The notes below the pieces were generated by a model. The model did not search any database. It was not told the DNA's origin and saw nothing but the letters and a program-made list of their open reading frames with translations. Below, one piece after another: positions 48,401 to 57,157 of a stretch of 64,000 nt of DNA. The DNA is from Hymenobacter sp. BT559. Its GTDB lineage: Bacteria > Bacteroidota > Bacteroidia > Cytophagales > Hymenobacteraceae. The first letter of the stretch is position 1. Every line of letters begins with the position of its first letter. The stretch is taken from NCBI RefSeq assembly GCF_017571525.1, contig NZ_JAGETY010000004.1:1-64000 (forward strand), read 5' to 3'. The position numbers were made by a program, and so were the translations under genes.

Positions 48401-49256
48401 CAAACAGGTTGAGCGAGTCCACCATCTGGTTGAGGTTCTGCTTGAGCTGCAAGAGCTCGCCCTTCACGTCTACCGTCATCTTCTGGCTCAGGTCACCCCT
48501 AGCCACGGCGGTGGTCACGTTGGCAATGTCGCGCACCTGGCTGGTGAGCGAGGCCGCCATCGTGTTCACGTTGTCGGTCAGCTCCTTCCACACACCGCCC
48601 ACGTTGGGCACCACGGCCTGGCCACCGAGCTTGCCCTCGGTGCCTACCTCCTGCGCCACGCGGCTTACCTCGCCGGCGAACACGTTCAGGTTGTCGATGG
48701 TGCGGTTGATGGTTTCGGCCATCACCTTGAAGTCGCCCGACACCGGAATCTGGAAACTCTCGTCGAGGTTACCCCGGCTGATGTTTTTCAACACCTTGCC
48801 TACTTCCAGTACCGGCACGGCAATCGAGTCTACCAGGCCGTTGATGTTGTTGAGCATGTCGCGCCAGAAGCCCGCCGCGCCGTCGGCTGAGGCGCGGGCT
48901 TTCAGGTTGCCTTCCACCCCGGCCACCTTCGAAATGCGCGATACCTCGCCACCCACGCCGCCAATCATCTCCACCATCGAGTTGTAGGCCTCGGCAATTT
49001 CGGAGAAGATGTCGTCGTTCTGCTTGGTCAGGCGCACCGATACATCGCCCTTTTTAAAGGCATCGAGGGCGTAGAGCACGCGGTTGAGCTGCTCATTCAC
49101 GTAGTCGGTATCGCGGGTTATTTCGGCCTCCACGCGGCGCGAGCCGCGCTTGCGGGCGCTATCGGGAAACACCGGATTGCTGGGGGCCTCGGCCACCGCG
49201 TCAGCGGCAGGCTCGGCAGTCAGCTTGGGGGCAGAATTCTTTTTGGCGGCAGCCAT
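45456..49256 (-). CDS. Soluble poly-HAMP chemoreceptor (MCP) with basic tail
   Basis: This 1266-residue methyl-accepting-type receptor has no transmembrane segment or signal peptide. Residues from about 50 to 850 are a continuous chain of HAMP-like units: nine with the (R/E/K)GD/GN core (such as [11 protein letters not shown]) alternate with eight of the [12 protein letters not shown] type. Six central copies are nearly identical and repeat every 92 residues. The signalling domain follows, with the conserved hairpin tip [27 protein letters not shown] (split here for reading) and [11 protein letters not shown]. After an EPEPEPEP stretch, the last 125 residues are Ala/Pro/Lys/Arg-rich and basic, like TopA or histone H1 tails. 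The ATG at 49256 (MAAAKKNS) was chosen; upstream codons are Pro/Leu-rich and lie in the divergent promoter region. It heads the operon. It probably senses a cytoplasmic signal. Confidence 0.93.
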   Translation of the reverse strand: MAAAKKNSAPKLTAEPAADAVAEAPSNPVFPDSARKRGSRRVEAEITRDTDYVNEQLNRVLYALDAFKKGDVSVRLTKQNDDIFSEIAEAYNSMVEMIGGVGGEVSRISKVAGVEGNLKARASADGAAGFWRDMLNNINGLVDSIAVPVLEVGKVLKNISRGNLDESFQIPVSGDFKVMAETINRTIDNLNVFAGEVSRVAQEVGTEGKLGGQAVVPNVGGVWKELTDNVNTMAASLTSQVRDIANVTTAVARGDLSQKMTVDVKGELLQLKQNLNQMVDSLNLFAGEVTRVALDVGTEGKLGGQASVPGVSGTWKDLTDNVNNMAANLTSQVRDIANVATAVARGDLSQKMTVNVKGEILELKNILNQMVDSLNIFGDEVTRVAREVGTEGKLGGQAVVPRVGGTWKELTDNVNTMAANLTSQVRDIANVATAVARGDLSQKMTVDVQGEILDLKNILNQMVDSLNIFAGEVTRVAREVGTEGILGGQANVPRVSGTWKDLTDNVNTMASNLTSQVRDIANVATAVSRGDLSQKITVNVRGELLQLKENLNQMVDSLNVFGDEVTRVAREVGTDGKLGGQAVVPGVKGTWKDLTDNVNTMAASLTSQVRDIANVTTAVARGDLSQKVSVDVRGELLDLKDNINQMVDSLNIFAGEVTRVALEVGTEGQLGGQAVVPNVSGVWKDLTDNVNTMATNLTIQVRGIVKVVTAVSQGDLTQKLMLEAAGEVADLAQTINRMVDDLNRLASEVSRVARVAGAEGKLTERATVGGVSGSWKELVDTLNALIESIALPVLEVSRVVRAISEGDLTQMVEIQTTGDILSMSNSLNQAVENLNALLGEINDSAQVVGTSSEEMVDKGQEMSRVTVDVALAMQQMAEGAQNQALKTDQAFKLIEEIMTVTKETANKADVVNKSAIMGEQTSQQGLKTVAEVVKNMEEISSAATQTSRTIEVLSTRSQEISKSLGVITDIASQTNLLALNAAIEAARAGEAGRGFAVVAEEIRKLAEGSRKSANEIATLVEDVRKDTTSAATAISAMEDRVSRGKNATFEASAAFKNIATSSGETLRSSRDILTATAQQQTSIGDVVKYVEEVVAIAEQTATGTQQVAGTARQLSSSMQELTSSSQRLSDIADDLQDGLETFQLFDYAPEPEPEPEPQSQRRVRRPAPAAAKAAAPVATPAPARASRPAQAPRPATAETPEAATDTDHAASNGHAANRVRRPAAATPVAEPAGKKAVRRAKPEATKTDKTAEGTTPARTRSRVKAK
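47190..48581 (-). repeat. 276-bp tandem repeats coding HAMP pairs
   Basis: The 12-mer GTTGTCGGTCAG (plus strand) occurs at 47190, 47466, 47742, 48018, 48294 and 48570, exactly 276 bases apart each time. A second marker, GAGTCCACCATCTGG, occurs at 47311, 47587, 47863, 48139 and 48415 with the same period. Each unit codes 92 residues, one pair of HAMP-like modules. Units have diverged at third positions, so this is not a recent assembly duplication. Confidence 0.95.
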
Positions 49257-49389
49257 GCGGAAGGGAGGCGGAGAGGGTGGGGCGAGAAGGCTCGCAGTGG
49301 AGACCAACAAAAGTAGGCGCGGCGGGCTATCCGGCAAGCGTTGGAGGCCTAGCTACGGGCGGCGGCGGCTGTAGTTGGCGCCGACCGTG

Positions 49390-49397
49390 CATCTTTG
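49390..49397 (+). promoter_or_regulatory. Possible -7 box of topA
   Basis: CATCTTTG lies 83 bases before the topA ATG, in the 223-base gap shared with the divergent receptor operon. It is one base from TAnnTTTG; no -33 element at the right distance. Confidence 0.3.
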
Positions 49398-49479
49398 TGC
49401 CCGCTTTTAACTTTTCGGGCCGAGCCTGCGTTCTCCACATCCTGATAAGACACTTACCCCCGCCCCCTATCGCCGCCGC

Positions 49480-51966
49480 ATGGTCAAGAATCTAGTTATC
49501 GTCGAGTCGCCCGCCAAAGCTAAAACCATTGAAGGCTACCTCGGCCAGGACTTCGTGGTAAAGTCCAGCTACGGGCACGTTCGCGACCTGCCCAAGGACA
49601 ATAATGCCATCGACGTCGCCAACGGCTTCAAGCCTACCTATGTGGTCGATGCCGACAAGCGCGAGTTGATTTCGCAGCTCAAAAAGCTCTCGAAAGAAGC
49701 CGAAACCGTGTGGCTGGCCAGTGACGACGACCGCGAGGGTGAAGCCATTTCGTGGCACCTCTCAGAAGCCCTTAACCTAAAGGCCGACAAGACGAAGCGC
49801 ATCGTGTTTCGCGAGATTACCAAGTCGGCTATTCTCGCCGCCATTCAGAATCCGCGGGAGATTAATATCGACCTGGTCAACGCCCAGCAGGCGCGCCGCG
49901 TGCTCGACCGCCTCGTGGGCTTCGAGCTCAGCCCCGTGCTCTGGCGCAAGGTGAAAGCCGGCCTGAGCGCGGGCCGCGTGCAGAGCGTGGCCGTGCGCCT
50001 AGTAGTGGACCGCGAGCGCGAAATAAACCAGTTCAAATCGGCCAGTGCCTACCGCGTGGTAGCGCGCTTCGACGCCGGCCAGGGCACTACGCTGGAAGCT
50101 GAACTGCCCACCCGTTACAAGACCCGCGAGGAAGCCGAAGCCTTTCTGACGCGCTGCATCGGGGCTAGCTACAGTATTAATAGCCTCGATAAAAAACCAG
50201 GCAAGCGCAGCCCAGCGCCACCTTTTACTACGTCTACCCTCCAGCAGGAGGCTTCGCGCAAGCTGGGCTTCTCGGTGGCCCAGACCATGACGGTGGCCCA
50301 GAAGCTGTACGAAGCCGGCCGCATCAGCTACATGCGTACCGACTCGGTAAACCTGAGCGAGGAAGCTCGCAAGGGTGCCCGTGAGGCCATCGAGGCCGCC
50401 TACGGCGCCGAGTACGCCCACGAGCGCCAGTTCAAAACCAAGTCGGCCTCGGCCCAGGAGGCCCACGAAGCCATCCGCCCCACCGACTTCAAGCAGGTAA
50501 AGGCCGGCGCCGATGCCTCCGAGCAGCGCCTCTACGACCTCATCCGCAAGCGGGCCATGGGCTCGCAGATGGCTGATGCTCAAGTAGAGCGCACCACGGC
50601 CGTTATCGGCATCAGCACGCAGCCGGGCACCACGTTTTCGGCTACTGGTGAGGTCATTACGTTTGAGGGCTTCCTGAAAGCCTACGCCGAAAGCAAGGAC
50701 GATGACGACCAGCCTAGCGACGGCGAAAGCTCGTTCTCGCGCGGCCTGCCGCCCTTGAGCGTGGGCCAGAACCTGCCCTTGCAAACCCTGACGGCTACTG
50801 AGCGCTTCAGCACGCCGCCGGCCCGCTACACCGAGGCTTCGCTGGTAAAGAAGCTGGAGGAGATGGGCATCGGCCGCCCCAGCACATACGCGCCTACTAT
50901 CAGCATCGTACAGAAGCGCGGCTACGTGGAGAAGGACTCGCGCGAGGGCAAGGAGCGCAAGATTTATGCGCTGGCTCTGGTAGGCGATGAAGTGAAGACC
51001 GAGCAGCGCACCGAAACCTATGGTGCCGACAAAGCCAAGCTCTTCCCTACTGATACAGCCCTGGTTGTCAACGACTTCCTGGTAGAGCATTTCCCAGCCA
51101 TCGTGGACTTTCAGTTCACGGCTAAGGTCGAGGATGAGTTTGACCAGATAGCCAACGGCCACGAAGACTGGGGCCACATGCTAGCCGGCTTCTACGAGCC
51201 CTTTCATGCCAGTGTGGAGCGCGGCCAGGATATCGAGCGCAGCACGCTCAGCAGCACTCGCGAAATTGGCCTACACCCCGAAACGGGCGAAAAAATAACG
51301 GCCCGCCTCGGCAAATATGGTCCCTACGTGGCGCTTGGCGACACTGAGGGCGAAACCAAGCCCGCCTACGCCAACCTGCGTAAAGGCCAGTTTATTGAAA
51401 CTATCACGCTCGAAGAAGCGCTGGACCTCTTCAAGCTGCCGCGCGTGGTAGGCGAGTTTGAGGGCAAGGACATGACGGCCGCGCTAGGGCGCTTCGGCCC
51501 TTACATCCGCCACGACAGCAAGTTTTACTCCCTTACCAAGGAGCAGGACCCGCACACCATTACGGGCGAGGAGGCGGTGACACTCATTGAGGGCAAGCGC
51601 AAGGCCGATGCCGAGCGCCTTATTAAGAGCTTCGATGAAAACCCCGAGGTGCAGGTGCTCAATGGCCGCTTTGGGCCCTACATCGTGGCAGGAAAGAAAA
51701 ATGTAAAGATTCCGAAGGGCGAAGAGCCGGCCGACCTGACGTTGGAGCGCTGCCTGGAGCTAGCCGCCGCCACGCCCGACAAGCCCGCTAAAGGGGGCCG
51801 CTTTGGTAAGAAAGCCGCCGAAAAACCAGAGAAAGAAGCCGACGCGCCCGCTAAAAAAGCCATCAAGGCGGCAGCTACCAAGAGCGTTGCCAAGAAGCCA
51901 GCGACCAAGAAAAAAGCCACTGCGACCAAGCCCGCAACAGCAAAAAAATCTGCCGCCAGCAAGTAG
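49480..51966 (+). CDS. topA: DNA topoisomerase I
   Basis: This 828-residue type IA topoisomerase relaxes negative supercoils. The Toprim domain at the N terminus has VESPAKAKTIEGYL and the metal-binding DDDREGE. The catalytic Tyr284 is in ISYMRTDSVNL. Instead of C-terminal zinc ribbons it carries repeated domains of the type LNGRFGPYI and LGRFGPYIRH (TOPRIM_C_rpt-like), common in Bacteroidota. It ends in a Lys/Ala-rich tail (KKPATKKKATATKPATAKK) that probably helps DNA binding. It is a single-gene unit closed by a strong terminator and is divergent from the chemosensory operon. Confidence 0.96.
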   Translation: MVKNLVIVESPAKAKTIEGYLGQDFVVKSSYGHVRDLPKDNNAIDVANGFKPTYVVDADKRELISQLKKLSKEAETVWLASDDDREGEAISWHLSEALNLKADKTKRIVFREITKSAILAAIQNPREINIDLVNAQQARRVLDRLVGFELSPVLWRKVKAGLSAGRVQSVAVRLVVDREREINQFKSASAYRVVARFDAGQGTTLEAELPTRYKTREEAEAFLTRCIGASYSINSLDKKPGKRSPAPPFTTSTLQQEASRKLGFSVAQTMTVAQKLYEAGRISYMRTDSVNLSEEARKGAREAIEAAYGAEYAHERQFKTKSASAQEAHEAIRPTDFKQVKAGADASEQRLYDLIRKRAMGSQMADAQVERTTAVIGISTQPGTTFSATGEVITFEGFLKAYAESKDDDDQPSDGESSFSRGLPPLSVGQNLPLQTLTATERFSTPPARYTEASLVKKLEEMGIGRPSTYAPTISIVQKRGYVEKDSREGKERKIYALALVGDEVKTEQRTETYGADKAKLFPTDTALVVNDFLVEHFPAIVDFQFTAKVEDEFDQIANGHEDWGHMLAGFYEPFHASVERGQDIERSTLSSTREIGLHPETGEKITARLGKYGPYVALGDTEGETKPAYANLRKGQFIETITLEEALDLFKLPRVVGEFEGKDMTAALGRFGPYIRHDSKFYSLTKEQDPHTITGEEAVTLIEGKRKADAERLIKSFDENPEVQVLNGRFGPYIVAGKKNVKIPKGEEPADLTLERCLELAAATPDKPAKGGRFGKKAAEKPEKEADAPAKKAIKAAATKSVAKKPATKKKATATKPATAKKSAASK

Positions 51967-51987
51967 GTGTGCGGCTTGCAGCACCCG

Positions 51988-52016
51988 AAAGGCCTTGCCA
52001 GTTTGGCAAGGCCTTT
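51988..52016 (+). terminator. Rho-independent terminator of topA
   Basis: A 13-bp stem (AAAGGCCTTGCCA at 51988-52000 with 52004-52016) is followed by a T-run to 52020. It is placed 21 bases after the topA stop. Confidence 0.93.
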
Positions 52017-52089
52017 TTTTATCTTGGCAATACCGTTGGCGGCCCGGCGGCGTTGAGCCTTGGCTCACTGCTTAGCAAATTTTAGCGCG

Positions 52090-52938
52090 ATGCTGCTTCG
52101 ACCCTCCCTCCTTGGGCTAGCCCTGCTGGCGGCCTCCGCCGCTTCGCCCCGCCCACCGCAGCCAGTATATCCGTGGTTGGCCGGACCGGCTGCTGCTACG
52201 GGCTCACTGGCCCAGCGCTTTGGGGTGCCGCCAGGCTGCCAGCGCGTGCCCGTAGCCGCCGGCTCATGGGGTGAGTGGCTGCGTGGGCTGCCGCTGCGGC
52301 CAGCGGGCACCCTAGCCCGCCTCTACGACGGGCGCCCGAAAGACAACCAGGCCGTGGTAGCGGCCGTGGTCAACATCGACCCCGGCACTAAAGATTTGCA
52401 GCAGTGCGCCGATGCCGTGATGCGCCTGCGGGCCGAATATTTATTCAGCGTTAATCCGAATAAGATTCATTTTCACCTTACCACTGGCTACGATGCGTGG
52501 TTTTCCGACTACCTATCCGGCACCACGTTTCGGGTGCAGGGCGTGCAGGTGTGCCCCACGCCCAAGCCAGCCGAGGGGCCTAGCCACGCCGCGCTGGGCC
52601 GCTACCTGCGGCCCGTGTTCGGCTACGCGGGCACGCTGTCGCTGAGCCGCGAGGTAGCGCCAGTGCCGCTGGCCGATGCCCAGCCCGGCGACGTATTGGT
52701 GCACGGCGGCCGGCCCGGCCACGCCGTGCTGGTGGCCGACGTAGCACTCAACCCGCGCACGGGCCAGCGCTACCTGCTACTCTTGCAGAGCTACATGCCG
52801 GCCCAGCATATCCACGTATTGCGCAACGTGGACCAGCCGGCACTAGGGGCCTGGTTTGCAGTACCAAGCCCCCCGACCCCACAATTTGACACGCCCGAGT
52901 GGACGTTTGCCAGCACGGAGCTAGGCCGCTTTGACTAG
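52090..52938 (+). CDS. DUF4846 family secreted protein
   Basis: This 282-residue protein has a signal peptide (about residues 1-20). Family landmarks are the RLYDGRPKDNQAVVAAVVNID segment, the Cys in QQCADAVMRLRAEYLF, and the central IHFHLTTGYDAWF followed by LADAQPGDVLVHGGRPGHAVLV, which recalls an NlpC/P60-like Cys-His fold core, though the catalytic Cys is not evident. Function is unknown; it is probably periplasmic. The ATG at 52090 begins the signal. It is convergent with the HAD gene (12 bases apart). Confidence 0.8.
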   Translation: MLLRPSLLGLALLAASAASPRPPQPVYPWLAGPAAATGSLAQRFGVPPGCQRVPVAAGSWGEWLRGLPLRPAGTLARLYDGRPKDNQAVVAAVVNIDPGTKDLQQCADAVMRLRAEYLFSVNPNKIHFHLTTGYDAWFSDYLSGTTFRVQGVQVCPTPKPAEGPSHAALGRYLRPVFGYAGTLSLSREVAPVPLADAQPGDVLVHGGRPGHAVLVADVALNPRTGQRYLLLLQSYMPAQHIHVLRNVDQPALGAWFAVPSPPTPQFDTPEWTFASTELGRFD

Positions 52939-52950
52939 GCAGGCGCTTGC

Positions 52951-53610
52951 TTATGCGGTAATATGCTGGATTGTTGCAGCCGACAGCTCTGCGAAATCCT
53001 GAATTACGCGGTCAGCCTGGCGTAGGTCCTGGCCCGCCGAGTGCGGGCTAGCGTAGCCCACGCAATAAATGCTGGCCGCTTTGGCGGCTGCTACGCCATT
53101 GGAAGAATCTTCGATGACAATGCATTCGGTTACGGGCGTTTCGGCCAGAGCAGCGGCGTGCAGAAAAATAGCCGGGTTGGGCTTCGATTGCGCAAAGTCT
53201 TCCCCGCTCACGAGGTGCGAGAAATAAGGCGTCAGCCCAAACCGGTTGAACACGCGCGCTATGGTGGCTTTGGAGGCCGAGGAGGCCAGCACCAGCTGCA
53301 CGCCGTGGCGCTGCAAATCTTCGATGAGCGCCCGCACGCCGGGCAGCAGGTCGAGGCCCGGGTCGGTGTCAAAGGCCTGGTTAAACAGCTCGCGCTTGCG
53401 CCGCAGCAGCGCGTCTACCTCCTGCGACAGGTTAAACTCCTGCTTGAGTCGCTGGAAAACATTACGCGTGGAGGAGCCTAGAAAAGAAGCGTATAGCTCG
53501 TCGGAAACCACGATACCCAGCTCGGCAAACTGCGTGAAAAATGCCAGATGGTGTATGGGCTCGGTGTCGATGATGACGCCATCCATGTCAAAAATTACGG
53601 TACGAATCAT
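52951..53610 (-). CDS. HAD-superfamily phosphatase, beta-phosphoglucomutase-like
   Basis: This 219-residue cytoplasmic protein has HAD motif I FDMDGVIIDTEP (nucleophile Asp8, acid Asp10), motif II LASSAS, motif III Lys in SKPNPAIF and motif IV IEDSSNG. A helical cap sits between motifs I and II (class C1). It acts on sugar phosphates or is a beta-phosphoglucomutase; the substrate is not defined. The start ATG at 53610 (MIRTVIFDMDG) is standard for the family. No partner genes adjoin. Confidence 0.88.
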   Translation of the reverse strand: MIRTVIFDMDGVIIDTEPIHHLAFFTQFAELGIVVSDELYASFLGSSTRNVFQRLKQEFNLSQEVDALLRRKRELFNQAFDTDPGLDLLPGVRALIEDLQRHGVQLVLASSASKATIARVFNRFGLTPYFSHLVSGEDFAQSKPNPAIFLHAAALAETPVTECIVIEDSSNGVAAAKAASIYCVGYASPHSAGQDLRQADRVIQDFAELSAATIQHITA

Positions 53611-53718
53611 AAGGCCAGCCGCGAGGGCGTTAGGTCGGGGCAAAGGTACCCCACGCTGGCGAGGCTGCTAGTCAGAGTTCAGTATTAGCCGTAATTTGCG
53701 CCTCCGGGCTGTTTTTGC

Positions 53719-54732
53719 ATGAACCTCTTTTCCTACGCCACCCTGGCCAGCTACGAGTGGCAGCACCCGCGCCTGCTACTGCTGCTGGCCTTGGTGCCCC
53801 TGCTGCCGCTGCTGCGCTGGCTGCTGGCCCGGCGCCGCCGGCAGGTGGTGGTGGCCTTCGGGCCGAGCGGCCTGCGGCCCGACTGGCGAGCTGGCCTGCG
53901 TTTCGTACCCACCATCGTGCTGGCCCTGAGCCAAGTACTGCTCATCATTGCCGTGGCCCGGCCGCAGCGCCCTAGCGAGCATCTCACCCAAACCGGCCGG
54001 GGCATCGACATCGTGCTGGCGCTCGACGTAAGCGGCAGCATGGAAATCGAAGACCTGAAGCCTACGCGCCTCGAAGCGGCCAAGCGCCTGGCTAGCCGCT
54101 TTGTAGAGCGCCGTACCGGCGACCGCCTCGGGCTGGTGGCCTTTGCCGGGCAGGCCTATGCACTAGTGCCGCCCACTACCGACTACGACCTGCTGCTCGA
54201 CAACCTGCGCAGCCTGCACCCCGGCCTCATCGAAGAAGATGGCACGGCCATCGGCACGGCGCTGGGCGTGGCTATCAACCGCTTGCGCGAGTCGCCGGCC
54301 AAGTCGCGCATCTGCGTGCTGCTTTCCGATGGCGAGAGCAACGCCGGCAGCCTCGACCCGCTGCTGGCGGCGCAGCTAGCCCACGCCTACGGCATCCGGC
54401 TCTATACCATCGGGCTGGGCGAAGATGGCTTCGTGCCGTTTGGGCGCGACTCCACCACTGGCAAGCCGCGCTACGTGCAAACCCGCCTCGACGAAACCAC
54501 CATGCGTCAGCTAGCAGAGGCTGGCGATGGCCGATTCTTTCGAGCTACAGATAACGCAGCGCTCAGCCGGGTTTTTAGCGAAATCGACAAGCTCGAAAAA
54601 TCCGACATTCGTACTCAACGCTACCGCAGTGTGCAGGACTTTTACCGCCCCTACCTCGGCTGGGGCCTGGCGCTGTGGCTGCTCTGGCTAGCCCTGCAGA
54701 GCACCTTCATGCGGAATGTGCTTGAAGATTAA
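53719..54732 (+). CDS. BatA-like von Willebrand factor A membrane protein
   Basis: This 337-residue protein has an N-terminal region with two membrane segments (about residues 15-35 and 60-80), a VWA domain at about 88-300 with a complete MIDAS (DVSGSM; Thr in PPTTDYD region; DGES) and a final membrane helix near 310-330. This matches BatA of Bacteroidota aerotolerance (Bat) loci. The rest of a Bat operon (BatB, BatC, MoxR ATPase) is not adjacent, which is unusual. Its role would be protein-complex assembly or stress tolerance at the inner membrane. Confidence 0.85.
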   Translation: MNLFSYATLASYEWQHPRLLLLLALVPLLPLLRWLLARRRRQVVVAFGPSGLRPDWRAGLRFVPTIVLALSQVLLIIAVARPQRPSEHLTQTGRGIDIVLALDVSGSMEIEDLKPTRLEAAKRLASRFVERRTGDRLGLVAFAGQAYALVPPTTDYDLLLDNLRSLHPGLIEEDGTAIGTALGVAINRLRESPAKSRICVLLSDGESNAGSLDPLLAAQLAHAYGIRLYTIGLGEDGFVPFGRDSTTGKPRYVQTRLDETTMRQLAEAGDGRFFRATDNAALSRVFSEIDKLEKSDIRTQRYRSVQDFYRPYLGWGLALWLLWLALQSTFMRNVLED

Positions 54733-54835
54733 CTGCATTTATGCTTACTTTCTTACTGGCCAATGGTTGAGTTACCAATTGTTAAGAAAATACTTATTGC
54801 CCAGTAATCATTACTAAATCAACCATTCAAAAGCC

Positions 54836-55504
54836 ATGTCTATCGCCGATAATATTGCCGCCTTTGAGGCCAAGCTAGCCGGCACCGGCGCCCGCCTAGT
54901 CGTCGTCACCAAGACCCACCCCGTTGAGCGGCTGCGCGAAGCTTACGCGGCCGGGGCACGCATTTTTGGCGAAAACCGGGTGCAGGAAATGGCCGCCAAG
55001 CAGCTCGAGCTGCCGGCTGATGTGGAGTGGCACCAAATCGGGCAGCTTCAGACCAACAAGGTGAAATACCTGGCGCCCTTCGTGCATACCGTGGAGAGCG
55101 TCGACAGCCTGCGCCTGCTGCTGGAATTGGACAAACAAGCTGCCAAGCACAGCCGCGTTATCAACGGCCTGCTGCAATTTCACATTGCCCAGGAAGATAC
55201 CAAAACCGGTCTTACCCTAGCGGAGGCCGAAGAGTTCCTGCAATCGGCCGAGTACCAGGCATTGCGCCACGTACGCCTCATTGGCGTGATGGGCATCGCC
55301 ACGCACTCGCCCAATGAGGCGCTGGTGCGCGGCGAATTCCGGCAGCTACGGCAGATTTTTGAGCACCTGAAAAACACCTATTTTGCTGGCCACGACGATT
55401 TCAAGGAAATCTCGATGGGCATGAGCGCCGACTACGAATGGGCACTGGCCGAGGGCAGTACGCTCATTCGGGTGGGCAGCGCCATTTTTGGCAGCCGGGG
55501 CTAG
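54836..55504 (+). CDS. YggS/PROSC-family PLP-binding protein
   Basis: This 222-residue single-domain PLP-binding barrel is involved in pyridoxal phosphate homeostasis. The PLP Lys is in VVVTKTHP near residue 26. Other family markers are FGENRVQEMAAK, WHQIGQLQTNKVKYL and the C-terminal SMGMSADYEWALAEGSTLIRVGSAIFG. No enzymatic activity is expected. The gene ends in GCTAGC shared with the convergent SDR stop (both stops in one CTAG). Confidence 0.93.
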   Translation: MSIADNIAAFEAKLAGTGARLVVVTKTHPVERLREAYAAGARIFGENRVQEMAAKQLELPADVEWHQIGQLQTNKVKYLAPFVHTVESVDSLRLLLELDKQAAKHSRVINGLLQFHIAQEDTKTGLTLAEAEEFLQSAEYQALRHVRLIGVMGIATHSPNEALVRGEFRQLRQIFEHLKNTYFAGHDDFKEISMGMSADYEWALAEGSTLIRVGSAIFGSRG

Positions 55505-56250
55505 CCCTGGCTGGCGCGCTTCACGGTAGTGGCAGCTGCCTGCGCGGCTGGGAACACGACGACTTCAGCCAACTGCACGTGCGGCGGGCGGGTCACAATA
55601 AACTGGATAACGTCGGCAATATCGGCGGCCTGCAGGGGCTCTACCCCCTTGTACACGTTCGCCGCCCGCTCTTCGTCGCCCTTAAAGCGCACCTCAGAAA
55701 ACTCGGTTTCGACCATACCCGGCGCTACCTCGGCCACCCGAATGCCTCGGGGCAGCAAGTCGATGCGCATGGTGCGCGTGAGCATAGCCACGGCCGCCTT
55801 CGAGGCACAATACACGTTGCCGTTGGCGTAGGCCTCATAGCCCGCTATCGAGCCCAGGTTAACGATGATGCCACCCTCGCCCATGCGCGGCAGCACCGCG
55901 CGGCTCACGTAGAGCAGGCCTTTTACATTGCCGTCGAGCATGGCGTCCCAGTCGGCCACGTCGCCGTCCTGAATGGGGGCTAGCCCGTGGGCATTGCCCG
56001 CATTATTAATAAGCACATCAACGTGGGCAAACTCGGCTGGTAATTCGCTCACGGCCGTTTCTACCGCCGCACGCTCGCGCACATCGAAGGTGAGCAAGTG
56101 CACCGGCGTGGGGGCTAGCTCCTGGGCCAGTGTTTCCAAACGCTCGCGGCGCCGACCGGCTAGTATCAATTGAAAGCCCGATTTGGCTAGTGCCACGGCC
56201 GTAGCCCGGCCGATGCCCGAGGATGCACCCGTAATAAAGGCAGTTTTCAT
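55501..56250 (-). CDS. Short-chain dehydrogenase/reductase
   Basis: This 249-residue NAD(P)-dependent oxidoreductase has the cofactor motif TGASSGIG at residues 7-14, followed by an AGRRRERL segment whose basic residues favour NADP. NNAG is near 86 and the catalytic triad is in NLGSIAGYEAYANGNVYCASK. It resembles the YdfG/3-hydroxy-acid dehydrogenase group; the substrate is not certain. Its last 4 bases overlap the convergent YggS gene. Confidence 0.9.
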   Translation of the reverse strand: MKTAFITGASSGIGRATAVALAKSGFQLILAGRRRERLETLAQELAPTPVHLLTFDVRERAAVETAVSELPAEFAHVDVLINNAGNAHGLAPIQDGDVADWDAMLDGNVKGLLYVSRAVLPRMGEGGIIVNLGSIAGYEAYANGNVYCASKAAVAMLTRTMRIDLLPRGIRVAEVAPGMVETEFSEVRFKGDEERAANVYKGVEPLQAADIADVIQFIVTRPPHVQLAEVVVFPAAQAAATTVKRASQG

Positions 56251-56329
56251 GTTTCTTAGCGGCTGGCTGTTAGCTTTTTAGTCTACCTCTCGACAAGAGG
56301 CCCGCTGCCAAAAGCTTACAACCAAAAAG

Positions 56330-57157
56330 TTATTCAATATTGAGATACAGCGTCACCGTATTGGTGCGCAGGCTTTGTAGACTGTTGCTATACTGATTGT
56401 TGCGCGGCGAGAGTATGTTGCGCAGGCCGTGCGAGAAGCGCAATTCGGGTCCGAACTTAAAGTACGGATAAAACAAGTCGAGCCCGAAACCATACTCCAG
56501 CATCACATCGTCTTTGATAACGGTTAGCTGGTTAATAGCCGGCGTATTCTGGCGCTGCGTCACGGCAAAGCTTGGCTTAATACCCCCAATCATGTAGAAG
56601 CGCGTATTGCGGCGGCGGTTCGACTGGTACTTGAGCAGCAGCGGCAACTCGAGCTGCGTAGTGCTTACCTCCTGCGTGCGAATGGTATCGGGCTGGCCAG
56701 CCCCGGCGCTCGCAAACTCTACGCGGCGCGTCAGAAAGCTAAGCCCCGGCACAAAGCGTAAGTGAAAAGGTGTGCTAGGGTCACCCAGCCGGATGTCGTT
56801 GATAAAGCCCACCCCAAACCCTGGGCTGATAACGGAATTGGCCGAAATGCCCCGCCCCTGCTGCGCGGCCTGGAAATAGGCGGCCGACTGCTCGATAAAA
56901 AACCGTGAAAAGTTGGGCGCTATCGTAAGGCCCGGCCGGTAAAACCGGTCGTTATAGTTCGCCAGGTTTTCGACGGTAATACCCTTGATATGGCCCTTCC
57001 GGTTGCGGTCGATGGCATCGCTGCGCTTGCGCTGGGCCAGCACCGGGCTGGCCAGCCCTAGCAGCAGCGCCAGCGGCAGCAGCACGCGCCCCCACTGCCG
57101 GAGAGCTATTTGCGGGCCGTGTAAATAGAGCTGATGCCGAACGTGAGGGGTTGCCAT
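56330..57157 (-). CDS. porT: PorT-like outer-membrane protein of the type IX secretion system
   Basis: This 275-residue protein has a signal peptide ending VLAQ (about residue 41 from the ATG used) and then an eight-strand-barrel-like region rich in alternating strands (PGLTIAPNFSRFFIEQ, LRFVPGLSFLTRRVEF, MLEYGFGLDLFYPYFKFGPELRFSHG). It matches PorT of T9SS/gliding, which is needed for export of proteins with T9SS C-terminal signals. The pairing with ubiE directly upstream is the usual Bacteroidota gene order and supports the call. The 5' end overlaps the ubiE stop region by 52 bases; a GTG about 25 codons in would avoid most of the overlap. Confidence 0.85.
   Translation of the reverse strand: MATPHVRHQLYLHGPQIALRQWGRVLLPLALLLGLASPVLAQRKRSDAIDRNRKGHIKGITVENLANYNDRFYRPGLTIAPNFSRFFIEQSAAYFQAAQQGRGISANSVISPGFGVGFINDIRLGDPSTPFHLRFVPGLSFLTRRVEFASAGAGQPDTIRTQEVSTTQLELPLLLKYQSNRRRNTRFYMIGGIKPSFAVTQRQNTPAINQLTVIKDDVMLEYGFGLDLFYPYFKFGPELRFSHGLRNILSPRNNQYSNSLQSLRTNTVTLYLNIE

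Noticed and set aside
47190..48581. Assembly-collapsed or artificially duplicated repeat
   Set aside because: The units differ at many third positions and keep frame, so they are true diverged copies; exact number should still be confirmed by long reads.
48274..48987. Open frames on the plus strand across the receptor repeats
   Set aside because: They repeat with the 276-base period of the receptor and are antisense by-products.
49999..51177. 392-residue open frame antisense to topA
   Set aside because: It is the mirror of a well-supported gene with GC-rich third positions, and the translation has no domain-like pattern.
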